A stretch of DNA of 33,174 nucleotides from Lachnospiraceae bacterium (GTDB lineage: Bacteria; Bacillota; Clostridia; Lachnospirales; Lachnospiraceae), in contig JAGAQU010000069.1 of assembly GCA_017622575.1 (NCBI GenBank), positions 1-33,174 on the forward strand, written 5' to 3'. Every line of letters starts with the position of its first letter. Positions within the stretch are counted from its first letter, which is position 1. A program made the translations under genes and the position numbers. Of the stretch, positions 16,746-26,067 are shown one piece after another. The notes beneath the pieces were generated by a model. The model made no database searches. It was not told the DNA's origin and saw only the letters and a program-made list of their open reading frames with translations.

Positions 16746-17855
16746 TTAATATTGCAGTCTGTCCTTTGTATCGGCTTCCACCTGCGCACTAAAGCTTTTC
16801 AGTTCTTTGGTAGGCTCATAATTTTCTTCTCCGTAGAGTATTTCGTGAAGCTTGACCACATTGTCTTCCAAAGAGATAGGCACAATACAGGAGCCTTCCA
16901 ATCCGATGGTTCCTCCATTAAGCATACCTGCAAAAGGGAAACCGTCACTGACAGTCACTTTATAGTCACCGATCATGCCAAGTACCGGTATGATATCCTC
17001 GATATCCACGGAGGTTACAATATGGGGGAATACCGCATTCATGGCATCCATCAGCTTGCTGACGGGTGCTGTCTTTGCCTTTTCCATCAGGGCAACCAAT
17101 ACATCCCTCTGCCTCTGAGTACGTTCAAAATCGTCACCTATATACCTTATCCTGCAATACGCCGTAGCCTGAAGACCGTTCAATGTCTGCAGACCGGGCT
17201 CTGTTACAGGTGTGTAATCCACACCGGCTGTTGCCGTAAAGTTCTTGCCATCCTCACTGTTTCCAACCATACTGATCTGATAATTGTTCAGATGGCTGAT
17301 CTCTTCTTCCCTCACGTCGATCTCAACACCGCCCAGGGCATCCACTGCCTCCATCAATCCCTCAAAGCCTACCGTTATATAGTCAGTCACATAAAGATCG
17401 GTGTTCATATTGATCATGGAAAGAGCCTGCTCCGGTCCTCCTAAAGCATAAGCCTTATTGCATTTTCCATAGGAATCGTTTCCTACATTCAGGTAGGTAT
17501 CTCTGTAGATGGAAATAAGACGCACTTCATGTTTGTCCATATCAACGGAGCAGATCATGATCGTATCACTCCGGTTATTTCCCTTGCCCAGATTTTCATC
17601 TCTGGCATCCACACCAAAAAATGCGATATTGTAAATGCCCGTATACTCATTCACATTTTCGCCTTCCGTATTTTCCGTTACTTTCTCTTTTATTTCCTCA
17701 TTGACAGCAATCTTTTCCTCATCGATTTTTGCCTTTTTTACACCATTCTCACCGGTAGTTCGAAGTATCACATATAATGCTGCTACCGCTATGATCAGTA
17801 CCAGCACTTCAACAATAAACAACGGGATATGCTTCACCCATTTTTTCTTATCCAT
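16746..17855 (-). CDS. LytR-CpsA-Psr (LCP) family cell-wall ligase
   Basis: LCP proteins attach secondary wall polymers such as teichoic acids or capsular polysaccharide to peptidoglycan, outside the membrane. The 369-residue protein has a short cytoplasmic N-terminus, one membrane segment (about residues 10-32, HIPLFIVEVLVLIIAVAALY), then an extracellular LCP domain. Conserved family elements are RSDTIM, the SIYRDTYL strand, KCNKAYALGG, and LNGLQATAYCRIRY with DDFERTQRQRDVL. The start is ATG 17855, with AAAGGAG 6-7 nt upstream; the longer TTG-initiated frame would include this site. The gene follows its own candidate promoter. The polymer attached cannot be told from sequence. Confidence 0.93.
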   Translation of the reverse strand: MDKKKWVKHIPLFIVEVLVLIIAVAALYVILRTTGENGVKKAKIDEEKIAVNEEIKEKVTENTEGENVNEYTGIYNIAFFGVDARDENLGKGNNRSDTIMICSVDMDKHEVRLISIYRDTYLNVGNDSYGKCNKAYALGGPEQALSMINMNTDLYVTDYITVGFEGLMEAVDALGGVEIDVREEEISHLNNYQISMVGNSEDGKNFTATAGVDYTPVTEPGLQTLNGLQATAYCRIRYIGDDFERTQRQRDVLVALMEKAKTAPVSKLMDAMNAVFPHIVTSVDIEDIIPVLGMIGDYKVTVSDGFPFAGMLNGGTIGLEGSCIVPISLEDNVVKLHEILYGEENYEPTKELKSFSAQVEADTKDRLQY

Positions 17856-17902
17856 TACCTGCTCCTTTATGTACAATCAGAAAACTGACAAAATCATTTA
17901 AG

Positions 17903-17931
17903 TATTTTACCATAATTTTATTATTATTTGA
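17903..17931 (-). promoter_or_regulatory. Candidate promoter for the LCP gene
   Basis: On the minus strand TTCAAA (17926-17931), a 17-bp spacer and TAAAAT (17903-17908) stand about 45 bp before the start codon, in AT-rich DNA. The -35 is only a moderate match. No terminator hairpin was seen after radA in the same gap. Confidence 0.5.
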
Positions 17932-18013
17932 ATAGAGAAAGCGAAATTTTTAAGATTTTTTTAAAATAATCACCAAAAACGTCATAATTTTGTCATATTT
18001 TTTGTTGAAACCA

Positions 18014-19387
18014 TCAGATCAGATCCATAGCTTCTCCCACGTGGCTGACTCCTATGATCTTGATTCCGGAGATTTCCTTTACACTGTCCATACACACAGA
18101 GGGGATCACACAGGTAGCAAAGCCAAGCTTTTTTGCCTCCTGGACCCTTACAGGTATCATGCTGACAGCCCGCACTTCTCCGGAAAGTCCTACTTCTCCC
18201 ATCACGATCATGTCGCTGCTCACAGCCCGGTTTTTAAAGCTGGACACAATCGCCATGGCAATGCCCAGGTCAATGGCCGGTTCCTGTATCTTAATACCGC
18301 CTGCAATGTTTACATAGGCATCACAATTTCCCATCTGAAGCCCCAGACGTTTTTCCAAAACTGCCATCAAAAGATTGACCCGGTTAAAATCCGTCCCCGT
18401 AGTCTGTCTTCTGGGAATACCGAAATTACTATGACAGACAAGGGCCTGTATTTCCACAAGAATGGGTCTTGTTCCTTCCATGGAACAGGCAACCACCGAT
18501 CCACTGGCATTTTCCGGTCTTCCGTTCAGCATAAACTCGGAAGGATTGAGCACCTCCCTTAGTCCTTCCGCCTCCATTTCAAACACACCGATTTCATTGG
18601 TGGAGCCGAAACGATTCTTGACACCCCGCAGGAGTCTGTAGGAGGCATGTCTGTCTCCCTCGAAATAAAGCACAGTATCCACCATGTGTTCAAGGACACG
18701 CGGTCCGGCCACCGTTCCTTCCTTTGTCACGTGTCCGACAATAAATATGGATACGCCAAGCCCCTTTGCAAGCTGCAGAAAAAGTCCTGTAGCCTCCCTC
18801 ACCTGGGAGATGCTGCCCGGAGCAGCAGAAATCTCTCCGTGAAACATGGTCTGAATAGAATCAATGATAACAACTTCCGGTTTACTTCTCCTGATCGTTT
18901 CCTCGATACTCTCAAGATCCGTCTCACACAAAAGCTTCAGATGATCGCTGAAGGTTCCGATTCTGTTGGCCCGAAGCTTGATCTGCTTTAAGGACTCTTC
19001 TCCGGAAACATAAAGCACTTCCCGTCCGTCTCCCGCAAGGTTTCTGCAAACCTGCAAAAGCAAGGTTGACTTACCGATTCCGGGATCTCCTCCCACCAGA
19101 GTAAGAGACCCTGCAACGATTCCACCTCCGAGTACTCTGTCAAGTTCCCCGATACCGGTGGAAATCCTGTCTTCTTTCTCAATAGAAACTTCCGACAGCT
19201 TTGCCGGTTTATTTTTCTCCGAAAAACCCGTGACCGTTTTCATTCTGCTGCTTTTCCCCTGTCCGGTCACTACCTGCTCCTCCACAAAAGTATTCCATTC
19301 CCTGCAGCCCGGGCACTGTCCCATCCACTTGGCTGATTCATAGCCGCAATTCTGACAAAAAAATACCGTATTCTTCCCTTTTGCCAT
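18014..19387 (-). CDS. radA: DNA repair protein RadA (Sms)
   Basis: RadA is a RecA-like helicase that helps branch migration during homologous recombination and repair. The 457 residues carry a four-cysteine zinc finger (Cys11, 14, 25, 28), a Walker A motif GGDPGIGKST (99-108), a Walker B strand ending VVIIDSIQT, the RadA signature KNRFGSTNEIGVFEM, and a C-terminal Lon-protease-like domain beginning about residue 290. Length and layout are standard. GGGGAG stands 7 nt before the ATG. It follows a small conserved gene that has its own terminator, so radA is probably transcribed separately, although I found no clear promoter. Confidence 0.97.
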   Translation of the reverse strand: MAKGKNTVFFCQNCGYESAKWMGQCPGCREWNTFVEEQVVTGQGKSSRMKTVTGFSEKNKPAKLSEVSIEKEDRISTGIGELDRVLGGGIVAGSLTLVGGDPGIGKSTLLLQVCRNLAGDGREVLYVSGEESLKQIKLRANRIGTFSDHLKLLCETDLESIEETIRRSKPEVVIIDSIQTMFHGEISAAPGSISQVREATGLFLQLAKGLGVSIFIVGHVTKEGTVAGPRVLEHMVDTVLYFEGDRHASYRLLRGVKNRFGSTNEIGVFEMEAEGLREVLNPSEFMLNGRPENASGSVVACSMEGTRPILVEIQALVCHSNFGIPRRQTTGTDFNRVNLLMAVLEKRLGLQMGNCDAYVNIAGGIKIQEPAIDLGIAMAIVSSFKNRAVSSDMIVMGEVGLSGEVRAVSMIPVRVQEAKKLGFATCVIPSVCMDSVKEISGIKIIGVSHVGEAMDLI

Positions 19388-19454
19388 ATTTCATCTCCCC
19401 ATTTTCCTGCCGGATTTCACACGTTTAACAAACTGTGAGCCGCTTTATCAGAGT

Positions 19455-19489
19455 AAAAGAGCCTTCTTCCCGATTCGGTCAGAAGGCTC
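19455..19489 (-). terminator. Terminator after the 137-residue gene
   Basis: A 9-bp stem (GAGCCTTCT/AGAAGGCTC, 19481-19489 with 19459-19467) has a 13-nt loop that can form a smaller CCGA/TCGG stem. On the minus strand it is followed by TTTTAC. It lies 6 bp past the stop codon. Confidence 0.82.
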
Positions 19490-19495
19490 CTGTTC

Positions 19496-19909
19496 CTATT
19501 TACTTACAATATCGACTTTGACTTCCCCTGCTCCTGCAAGCTCTACGCTGAGATTCAATTTACCGCCAAGCCCTGTTTTCATCTTTCCGATATTCTGATC
19601 CGCTACATATACCACATATTCCGTATCCTCTGTCAGTCCAACGGTGATCTGGGCATCTTCATCACCTTCCACCAGAAAACTGACACCCTTTTCGTTTTCC
19701 GAAAAATCCAGCACACTGGTACCCGGTACGGATTCATATACGAAAAGACCGTTTCTCTCTAATTTGGTCATGGTCTTAAAGGTTTTTACCTTATATAAGT
19801 CTCCATCGTGTTCGAAATTATCTACTTTCTCTTTTGTCTCCAGCTTATGATTGCCAAAACTAATGCTTCCGTTTGTCTCCTGACGAATCAGTTCATCTAC
19901 AACAGCCAT
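19496..19909 (-). CDS. Conserved small protein of unknown function
   Basis: A 137-residue soluble protein predicted to be rich in beta strands: alternating hydrophobic pattern, no membrane segment, no cysteines. It starts MAVVDELIRQE and ends in a VELAGAGEVKVDIVSK strand. From memory, similar Lachnospiraceae proteins carry the database name endosialidase, which nothing in this sequence supports: there is no sialidase Asp-box and the protein is far too short. The ribosome binding site is strong (GGGAGG, 8 nt). A TATACT box at 19956-19961 could be a -10, but no good -35 goes with it. It is followed by a terminator, so it may be read from the clpC transcript or alone. Confidence 0.8.
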   Translation of the reverse strand: MAVVDELIRQETNGSISFGNHKLETKEKVDNFEHDGDLYKVKTFKTMTKLERNGLFVYESVPGTSVLDFSENEKGVSFLVEGDEDAQITVGLTEDTEYVVYVADQNIGKMKTGLGGKLNLSVELAGAGEVKVDIVSK

Positions 19910-19992
19910 TTTTGTGTCCTCCCGATTGCATGTCTTTTGTGTTTCAGATATTCCTAGTATAATCTATTTTCGGCAGAATCGCCACTAAAATT

Positions 19993-22437
19993 TTACTTTA
20001 CATCAAAAACAACTTTTCCTTTTCGATAGCCTGCCGTAACCGTATCGCCCTGCTGAACCCTGCCTGAGAGAATTTCTTCCGACAGCTGATCCTCCACCAC
20101 CTGCTGAAGCGCTCTTTTTAACGGTCTCGCACCCATTTTGTAATCAGCATATTTCTCTACAATATGATCTTTCAGGGCGCTACTGAATGTCAATTTGATT
20201 TTCATCTGTTTCCTGCATCTGTCCGAGAGATTGGTGCAAAGGAGCGCAATGATTTTGTTCATATCCTCCTTGCCAAGAGGATGGAACACCATAATCTCAT
20301 CTATTCGATTGATAAATTCCGGTTTGAAGATCTTCTTTACTTCTTCCATGACACCGGACTTCATCTTTACATAATCCTGTTCTTTGGTAGTGGCAATACC
20401 AAAGCCAAGGTTTTTGGGCTCTATGATCCTCTGTGCTCCTGCGTTGGAAGTCATGATCAGAACCGTATTTTTGAAGCTCACCTTTCTTCCCTTGGAGTCT
20501 GTGATATGCCCGTCATCCAGCACCTGTAAAAGAACATTGAATACATCGGGATGGGCTTTCTCAATCTCATCAAAAAGTACTACGGAATAAGGATTTTTCC
20601 GGATTTTTTCACTGAGCTGTCCACCCTCTTCAAATCCTACATATCCCGGAGGAGACCCAATCATTTTGGATACGGAGTGACCCTCCATATACTCTGACAT
20701 ATCCACTCTGATCAGCGCATTTTCCGAGCCGAACATGGCCTCCGCAAGGGCTTTGGAAAGTTCTGTTTTTCCCACACCTGTAGGTCCCAGAAACAGGAAT
20801 GATCCGATGGGTTTTTCCGGATCCTGCAAGCCTACTCTTCCTCTTCTGATTGCCTTGGAAACAGCCTCCACAGCTGCCTGTTGCCCAATCACTCTCTTGT
20901 GCAGAACATCCTCCAGCTTAAGCAGTCTCTCACTTTCCTTTTCTGTCAGTTTCTTGACCGGAATTCTGGTCCAGGAAGCCACCACTTCTGCAATCTCATT
21001 TTCTCCTACGATAATCTTTGTCTCTTCCTGTTTTTTGCGATTATTTTCCTTGAGTCTGCCATATTTTTTAATCAGCTTTTCCTGCTCCTTACGAAGCTCT
21101 CCGGCCTTTTCAAATTCTCTGTCTTTCAGACAGATTTCCACCTGCCCATCCAGATCGGATATCTGCTTTTGCAGCTCTTTCAATTTATCAGGTGTATGCA
21201 TTGCCTTTAACCGGGCCGCTGCTGCCGCTTCATCCATCAGATCAATGGCTTTGTCGGGAAGATTCCTGTCGTTAATATATCTCTCTGAAAGCTGAACTGC
21301 CGCAGTAATTGCTTCCTGCGTGATTTCCACTTTGTGGTGTTCCTCATACTTGTGAACAATTCCCTTCAGAATTTCAATGGACTGTGAAATGGTAGGTTCC
21401 TCCACCATAACCGATTGAAAACGTCTTTCCAGGGCGGCATCCTTCTCCACGTATTTATGATACTCTGCTATGGTGGTTGCGCCGATCAACTGAAGTTCCC
21501 CTCTTGCAAGAGAGGGCTTCAAAATATTGGAGGCATCGATAGCGCCTTCTGCACCTCCGGCTCCGATAATCGTATGCATCTCATCCAGAAAAAGAATGAT
21601 ATTTCCGTCTTCCTGTACTTCCTGAATGACTTTCTTTATTCTCTCTTCAAACTCTCCTCTGTATTTGGAACCTGCCACCATACCGGACAGATCCAATGTG
21701 AGAAGCCGTTTATTCTGTACGGTAAAGGGCACTTCTCCCGATGCAATCCTGGCAGCAAGTCCTTCCACCACAGCGGTTTTCCCGACTCCCGGCTCTCCGA
21801 TCAGACAGGGATTGTTTTTGCTTCTCCTGCTTAAGATCTCAATCACTCTTTTGATTTCATCGTCCCGTCCGATCACCGGATCCAGTTTTCCCGCAAGGGC
21901 AAGGGCCGTAAGATCACGACTGTACTGATCCAGGGTGGATGTACCGCTTTTTTTGCTTCTCGGCTTGCCGGAAAGGTCCTCCTTATATAATCCGGGGTCT
22001 GCGCCGATGGCTGCCAGTGTATCTATATATACCTTCTGGATAGCAATTCCCATGGTCTTAAGAAGGCGTGTCGCTACACATTCACCTTCCTTTAACATCG
22101 CAAGCAGAATATGCTCTGTGCCTGTCTGATCCGCATAGAATCTCTGCGCCTGTCTGTGAGCCTCCTCCAAAACAGCCTCACAACGTGGAGAATAGCCTTC
22201 CCGTTCCTTAACAGTCACCACAGATTCCGGAACGATCAGTTCCTTTATCATTTCAAGAAGTCTGTCTTCCTCAACACCGTTTTCCGAAAGCACACCGGCT
22301 GCCACACCTGTGCGCTCCTTTAACAGGCCCACCAGAACATGCTCTGTACCCACATATCCTGCATGCATTTTCGAAGCCGTTTTCTCTGCCAGCATCAGTG
22401 CTGTCTTTGCTTTATCCGTAAACCTTCCTGACTGCAT
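19993..22437 (-). CDS. clpC: ATP-dependent Clp protease ATPase subunit ClpC
   Basis: ClpC is a hexameric AAA+ unfoldase that feeds proteins to ClpP. The 814 residues show two Clp-N repeats (about 1-150), AAA module 1 with [13 protein letters not shown] near residue 210, a middle coiled coil with a UVR motif ([19 protein letters not shown]), AAA module 2 with [14 protein letters not shown], and a C-terminal D2-small domain. The start is ATG 22437, because GGAGG lies 8 nt upstream inside the last codons of the GntR gene and the protein then begins [11 protein letters not shown] as in other ClpC. One base separates it from the GntR stop. The usual ctsR-mcsA-mcsB neighbours are absent. Confidence 0.96.
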   Translation of the reverse strand: MQSGRFTDKAKTALMLAEKTASKMHAGYVGTEHVLVGLLKERTGVAAGVLSENGVEEDRLLEMIKELIVPESVVTVKEREGYSPRCEAVLEEAHRQAQRFYADQTGTEHILLAMLKEGECVATRLLKTMGIAIQKVYIDTLAAIGADPGLYKEDLSGKPRSKKSGTSTLDQYSRDLTALALAGKLDPVIGRDDEIKRVIEILSRRSKNNPCLIGEPGVGKTAVVEGLAARIASGEVPFTVQNKRLLTLDLSGMVAGSKYRGEFEERIKKVIQEVQEDGNIILFLDEMHTIIGAGGAEGAIDASNILKPSLARGELQLIGATTIAEYHKYVEKDAALERRFQSVMVEEPTISQSIEILKGIVHKYEEHHKVEITQEAITAAVQLSERYINDRNLPDKAIDLMDEAAAAARLKAMHTPDKLKELQKQISDLDGQVEICLKDREFEKAGELRKEQEKLIKKYGRLKENNRKKQEETKIIVGENEIAEVVASWTRIPVKKLTEKESERLLKLEDVLHKRVIGQQAAVEAVSKAIRRGRVGLQDPEKPIGSFLFLGPTGVGKTELSKALAEAMFGSENALIRVDMSEYMEGHSVSKMIGSPPGYVGFEEGGQLSEKIRKNPYSVVLFDEIEKAHPDVFNVLLQVLDDGHITDSKGRKVSFKNTVLIMTSNAGAQRIIEPKNLGFGIATTKEQDYVKMKSGVMEEVKKIFKPEFINRIDEIMVFHPLGKEDMNKIIALLCTNLSDRCRKQMKIKLTFSSALKDHIVEKYADYKMGARPLKRALQQVVEDQLSEEILSGRVQQGDTVTAGYRKGKVVFDVK

Positions 22438-22438
22438 G

Positions 22439-22813
22439 TCAAAATCCTCCATATTCTTCATAAATATCATCAATCATCGCATGAACCTCTTCCCTCGTAA
22501 TCCCCTTACAGCTTGCCTTTGCAAGAATTACGCGAAGATTTGTCTCAATCTCTTCCAGTGCCTTTAGCCTATCTGCATTCAGTGCAATGACTGCACCTTT
22601 TCTTCTGTCCATCCGGACAAAACCTTCATTCTTCAGCACCGTATATGCCTTATTCACTGTATGCATATTGATACCAATCTGGTCTGCCAGAGCGCGCACG
22701 GAAGGAAGCATGTCTCCCTCCTGATACTGTGATGTTGCAATTCCCAGTATGATCTGATTGCGCAGCTGCAGATAAATAGCTTCTTCGCTGTTAAAATCTA
22801 TTTCAATTATCAT
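22439..22813 (-). CDS. GntR-family regulator, short YtrA-like
   Basis: A 124-residue regulator with an N-terminal winged helix of the GntR type: IYLQLRNQIILGIATSQYQEGDMLPSVRALADQIGINMHTV in two halves, then NKAYTVLKNEGFVRMDRRKG. The C-terminal part is only about 50 residues and helical, as in the YtrA subfamily, too short for a FadR or HutC ligand domain. ATG 22813 has a weak GGGTG site 6 nt upstream; a GTG three codons earlier has none. It is directly followed by clpC (1 nt apart), so it is expected to control or respond with clpC. YtrA regulators usually sit beside ABC transporters, which makes this pairing unusual. Confidence 0.9.
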   Translation of the reverse strand: MIIEIDFNSEEAIYLQLRNQIILGIATSQYQEGDMLPSVRALADQIGINMHTVNKAYTVLKNEGFVRMDRRKGAVIALNADRLKALEEIETNLRVILAKASCKGITREEVHAMIDDIYEEYGGF

Positions 22814-22851
22814 GTAATACACCCATATGTTATATTGTCTTATTGTACATA

Positions 22852-22877
22852 AGAGGAATAGCTGATGCTATCCCTCT
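22852..22877 (-). terminator. Terminator-like hairpin between SH3 gene and GntR gene
   Basis: An 11-bp stem (22867-22877 with 22852-22862, one wobble pair) and ATCA loop lie 16 bp past the SH3-gene stop. The following minus-strand bases are TATGTAC, so the T-tail is poor. It may end the purE-led transcript or form part of the clpC leader. Confidence 0.5.
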
Positions 22878-22893
22878 CATCCCTCATTTGTAT

Positions 22894-24243
22894 TTACAAA
22901 TCTTTATCATCCATGTTCAGAAATTCAAACTCAAACTCATCGTCATCCACAAGGAAGTTCTGTGTTTTTCTCGATGCCGGTTTCTTTACAGGCTTCTTTT
23001 CTTCCGCAGCCTGCAATTCTGCTTCCGGTCGTTTTTTCTTCACCGTTTTTTCTGCCGACCTGTCTGTCCCCTCCGGGAAGCTCTCCTTCACTTTTTTCTT
23101 TTTCACAGGAACAGGCTCTTCGTAAAATTCTTCTGCCTCTACACTTTTTTTCTTCTTTTTGGGAATCACCGGCTCCGGTTCTTCCTCCTCTTCCTCATCT
23201 TCATAATCCTCATAATAGTAGGCATCTTTCAGTTTAAAGATCAGCACAGTCATGACAATTACAAGGATAACGATAATGACTGCCAATATAATAATGATTA
23301 TTTTTTCATTCTTCACCTGGCTTTGCAGGGAAGTGTTGCTTTCATTCACCTGATTTACCACATCCAGAAGATTGGTCACTGACATCATGGTACCGTTGGT
23401 ATTATCATAAAGCCAGTAAGTTTCATCATTATATACTACTTCATAATCATTATGTTCAGGTTCTGCAGGCTCGTTTACTTCGCTCTCCTGAGAGTCTTCC
23501 GTTCCTGCCGCATTCTCGCCGTCTGCCCCCTCTGTATTTTCCGCTTCTGTTCCTTCTGTAGCGGCACTCTCTTCTCCATTTCCTTCACCGGCTTCTGTAG
23601 TACCCGTCTCCGCGGAAGGGGCCTCTCCTACTGTGATCAGATCTGCGCGCACGTAGCCTTCCACTGTTTTTCCGTTTTTGTTACAAGTCATCTGGTACCA
23701 TTTGTTTCCTGCACTGTCAGTGGCTTCACCGATCAGTGTAATGGCAGTTCCCTTAGTGAGAGAAGTAACCGCATCATGAGAAGTAGATGCACCGGAGCGG
23801 ATTCTGACACTGTCCTGAGAGATGAATGCTGCTGTTTCTCCTATGGAAGTAGGAACTGTCTCTGCAGGTTTTTCAGAAGTTGCACTGCTTTCAGAACTGC
23901 TTGATGAACTTGATGAAGTCACTTCAATTGTATCACTTGTCTGAACCAGATCACTCCTGATATAGCCATATCCTCCGTTGGTGACAGATACCTTATACCA
24001 TACCATTCCCGAAGCATCTTTTACAGCACCTAAAATGTCAATGGTTTTTCCTTTTACGGTGCTTCCCACAACCTCGCTGTCTGTACTTGCCTGAGCTCTG
24101 ATCTTGGCAGTCTCGGCTGTCACCTTTCCTTCTGCCGCTTCACCGATCAATACCTGACACGTAAAGAACAGTACAAATACTGCCACGCCAAGCATTCCTT
24201 TTATCCATGCTTCCTTCTGAAACAAAGTTCTCATTGTCTTCAC
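22894..24243 (-). CDS. Membrane-anchored protein with two bacterial SH3 domains
   Basis: About 449 residues. The order is a signal or anchor segment (about 17-37); an SH3b domain (40-102) with TAKIRAQASTDSEVVG and WYKV...GYIRSDLV; a Ser-rich linker; a second SH3b domain (about 140-206) with DSVRIRSGASTSHDAV; and a Glu/Thr-rich linker. After these come a transmembrane helix (about 314-336, mostly Ile/Val/Leu) and a 113-residue charged tail with alternating acidic runs and KKKKK blocks. Extracellular SH3b domains commonly bind peptidoglycan. GTG 24243 is chosen because AAGGAG lies 7 nt upstream; ATG 24267 would include that site. It follows the zinc-ribbon gene closely. The function is unknown. 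Confidence 0.85.
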   Translation of the reverse strand: MKTMRTLFQKEAWIKGMLGVAVFVLFFTCQVLIGEAAEGKVTAETAKIRAQASTDSEVVGSTVKGKTIDILGAVKDASGMVWYKVSVTNGGYGYIRSDLVQTSDTIEVTSSSSSSSSESSATSEKPAETVPTSIGETAAFISQDSVRIRSGASTSHDAVTSLTKGTAITLIGEATDSAGNKWYQMTCNKNGKTVEGYVRADLITVGEAPSAETGTTEAGEGNGEESAATEGTEAENTEGADGENAAGTEDSQESEVNEPAEPEHNDYEVVYNDETYWLYDNTNGTMMSVTNLLDVVNQVNESNTSLQSQVKNEKIIIIILAVIIVILVIVMTVLIFKLKDAYYYEDYEDEEEEEEPEPVIPKKKKKSVEAEEFYEEPVPVKKKKVKESFPEGTDRSAEKTVKKKRPEAELQAAEEKKPVKKPASRKTQNFLVDDDEFEFEFLNMDDKDL

Positions 24244-24254
24244 AGTTTTTCTCC

Positions 24255-24716
24255 TTACCTTTCCCATGTAAAACGCTTGCTACCGCTGTCTCCGTGCATT
24301 CCCGCACTACCGCCGCTGATAGCAGCTTTTCTTTTGGCACGCGCTTCTTCTTCCATCTGACGATGATACAACATCTCGCACTTACTGCAAAGTCTGCCGC
24401 TGTTGATGTTCGCGCCACACATTTCGCATCTGATATAACCGCCTGCGTTATTGATTATCTCAAAACGATTATCCTTGATCATATCTCTGATTGACTTGTG
24501 GGTTACTCCTGTCGCCTCCGAAATTTCAGCCACATTTGCTCCCCTGTGACGGTCCAGGTAATTACGTACTTTGCCGTAATCATCATAGGCCAGTTCCCCG
24601 CAATCCTCACACTGATATTCGCCAAGTCCCTTATAGACCAAAACTCCCCTACATTTGTTGCAGAAAGTAGGTCTGTGAAAATCATCAAGGATCATCTTTT
24701 TCATCATTCCATCCAT
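24255..24716 (-). CDS. Zinc-ribbon/HTH protein resembling YvyF flagellar-operon protein
   Basis: The 153-residue protein has CxxC pairs at 19/22 and 36/39, a helix-turn-helix-like part (VRNYLDRHRGANVAEISEATGVTH at about 50-73, then IRDMIKDNRFEI), a second CxxC set at 97/100 and 110/113, and a basic tail. The layout matches the YvyF/TIGR03826 family, first named from flagellar operons. No flagellar genes are in view, and many non-motile Clostridia are likely to carry such proteins. A nucleic-acid-binding or regulatory role is the best guess. It lies 28 bp after purD, followed 11 bp later by the SH3 gene, so these may share the purine transcript. GAGGG stands 9 nt before the ATG. Confidence 0.75.
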   Translation of the reverse strand: MDGMMKKMILDDFHRPTFCNKCRGVLVYKGLGEYQCEDCGELAYDDYGKVRNYLDRHRGANVAEISEATGVTHKSIRDMIKDNRFEIINNAGGYIRCEMCGANINSGRLCSKCEMLYHRQMEEEARAKRKAAISGGSAGMHGDSGSKRFTWER

Positions 24717-24744
24717 ATAAGAATACCCTCTTTTTCTTTAGGAT

Positions 24745-26016
24745 TTATGCTTCGTCAATCGCCTTGCCGATATCATGACGCATGTATTTATTCTCAAATG
24801 TTACCCACTCTGTTGCAGCGTAAGCATTTTTTCTGGCTTCCTTAAGGTCCTTGCCCTTGGCAGTAATTCCAAGGACGCGCCCTCCGTTTGTCACAATACC
24901 TTCCTCGGTTTTTCTGGTTCCCGCATGGAAGCAGAAGTAAGAATCCTGTCCCTCAAATTTTTCAAGTCCATGGATCAAAAATCCCTTTTCATACTTCACC
25001 GGATAGCCTTCTGAAGCAAGTACCACACAGACTGCCGCATTGTCCTCAAACTGAAGATCGATCTCGTCAAGTCTTCCGTCAATGCAGGCCTCCATCACCT
25101 CTATAATATCATTCTTCATTCTGGGAAGCACTACCTGCGCTTCAGGGTCTCCGAATCTGGCATTGTATTCCAGAACCCTGGGGCCCTTCTCTGTTAACAT
25201 CAGTCCGAAGAATATAATACCTTTAAATTCTCTTCCCTCTGCCGCCATGGCATCCACCGTGGGCTGATAAATATATTTCCTGCAGAATTCATCCACCTCT
25301 TTCGTATAGAAAGGACTGGGTGAAAAGGTTCCCATACCACCGGTGTTGAGACCGGTATCTCCGTCTCCGGCTCTCTTATGATCCTGGGCTGATGTCATGG
25401 TCTTGATGGTCTTACCGTCAACAAAAGAAAGTACGGAAACCTCGCGTCCTGTCATAAATTCTTCGATTACAAGGCGGTTGCCGGCACTGCCAAACTGTTT
25501 GTCCAGCATGATGCTCTTGACACCATCCTTTGCCTCCTGCAGATTCTGGCAGATCAGCACTCCTTTTCCGAGAGCAAGTCCGTCAGCCTTAAGAACAATG
25601 GGAAAATCCGCTGTTTCCAGATAAGCAAGCGCTGCCTCAGGTGTATCAAAGTTTTCATATGCAGCCGTCGGAATATTGTATTTTTTCATCAGATCCTTGG
25701 AAAAAGCCTTGCTTCCTTCCAGAATTGCCGCATTCTTTCTGGGACCAAATGCCCTAAGACCTGCCGCATTCAGTTCATCCACCAGTCCTCCTACCAGAGG
25801 ATCATCCATCCCCACAATCGTCAGATCAATTTCTTTTTCTTTGGCAAATGCCACAATTTTATCAAATTCCATTGCTCCGATAGGCACACACTCAGCAATC
25901 AGACCGATGCCTGCATTTCCCGGAGCGCAATATATTTTATCCACATTTTTACATTTTGAAACGCTGGTGGCAATGGCATGTTCCCTGCCGCCGCTTCCTA
26001 CGATCAGTACCTTCAC
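24745..26016 (-). CDS. purD: Phosphoribosylamine-glycine ligase (GAR synthetase)
   Basis: PurD joins phosphoribosylamine and glycine with ATP, step two of purine synthesis. The 423 residues begin MKVLIVGSGGREHAIA, the standard PurD N-terminus. The start is therefore GTG 26016 with AAAGGG 8 nt upstream, not the longer TTG-initiated frame. An ATP-grasp domain follows, with KADGLALGKGV and the NTGGMGTFSPSPF loop, then EYNARFGDPEAQVVLPRM. It is last of the four pur genes, 51 bp after purN, with no visible terminator before the next gene. Confidence 0.97.
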   Translation of the reverse strand: MKVLIVGSGGREHAIATSVSKCKNVDKIYCAPGNAGIGLIAECVPIGAMEFDKIVAFAKEKEIDLTIVGMDDPLVGGLVDELNAAGLRAFGPRKNAAILEGSKAFSKDLMKKYNIPTAAYENFDTPEAALAYLETADFPIVLKADGLALGKGVLICQNLQEAKDGVKSIMLDKQFGSAGNRLVIEEFMTGREVSVLSFVDGKTIKTMTSAQDHKRAGDGDTGLNTGGMGTFSPSPFYTKEVDEFCRKYIYQPTVDAMAAEGREFKGIIFFGLMLTEKGPRVLEYNARFGDPEAQVVLPRMKNDIIEVMEACIDGRLDEIDLQFEDNAAVCVVLASEGYPVKYEKGFLIHGLEKFEGQDSYFCFHAGTRKTEEGIVTNGGRVLGITAKGKDLKEARKNAYAATEWVTFENKYMRHDIGKAIDEA

Positions 26017-26067
26017 AATCAACACCCTTTCCGGCAACAGCTGTTTTGCGTTTTCTGCTGCCTTCCG

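Noticed and set aside
22814..22893. CtsR operator before the GntR-clpC unit
   Set aside because: No GGTCAAA-type direct repeat is present on either strand.
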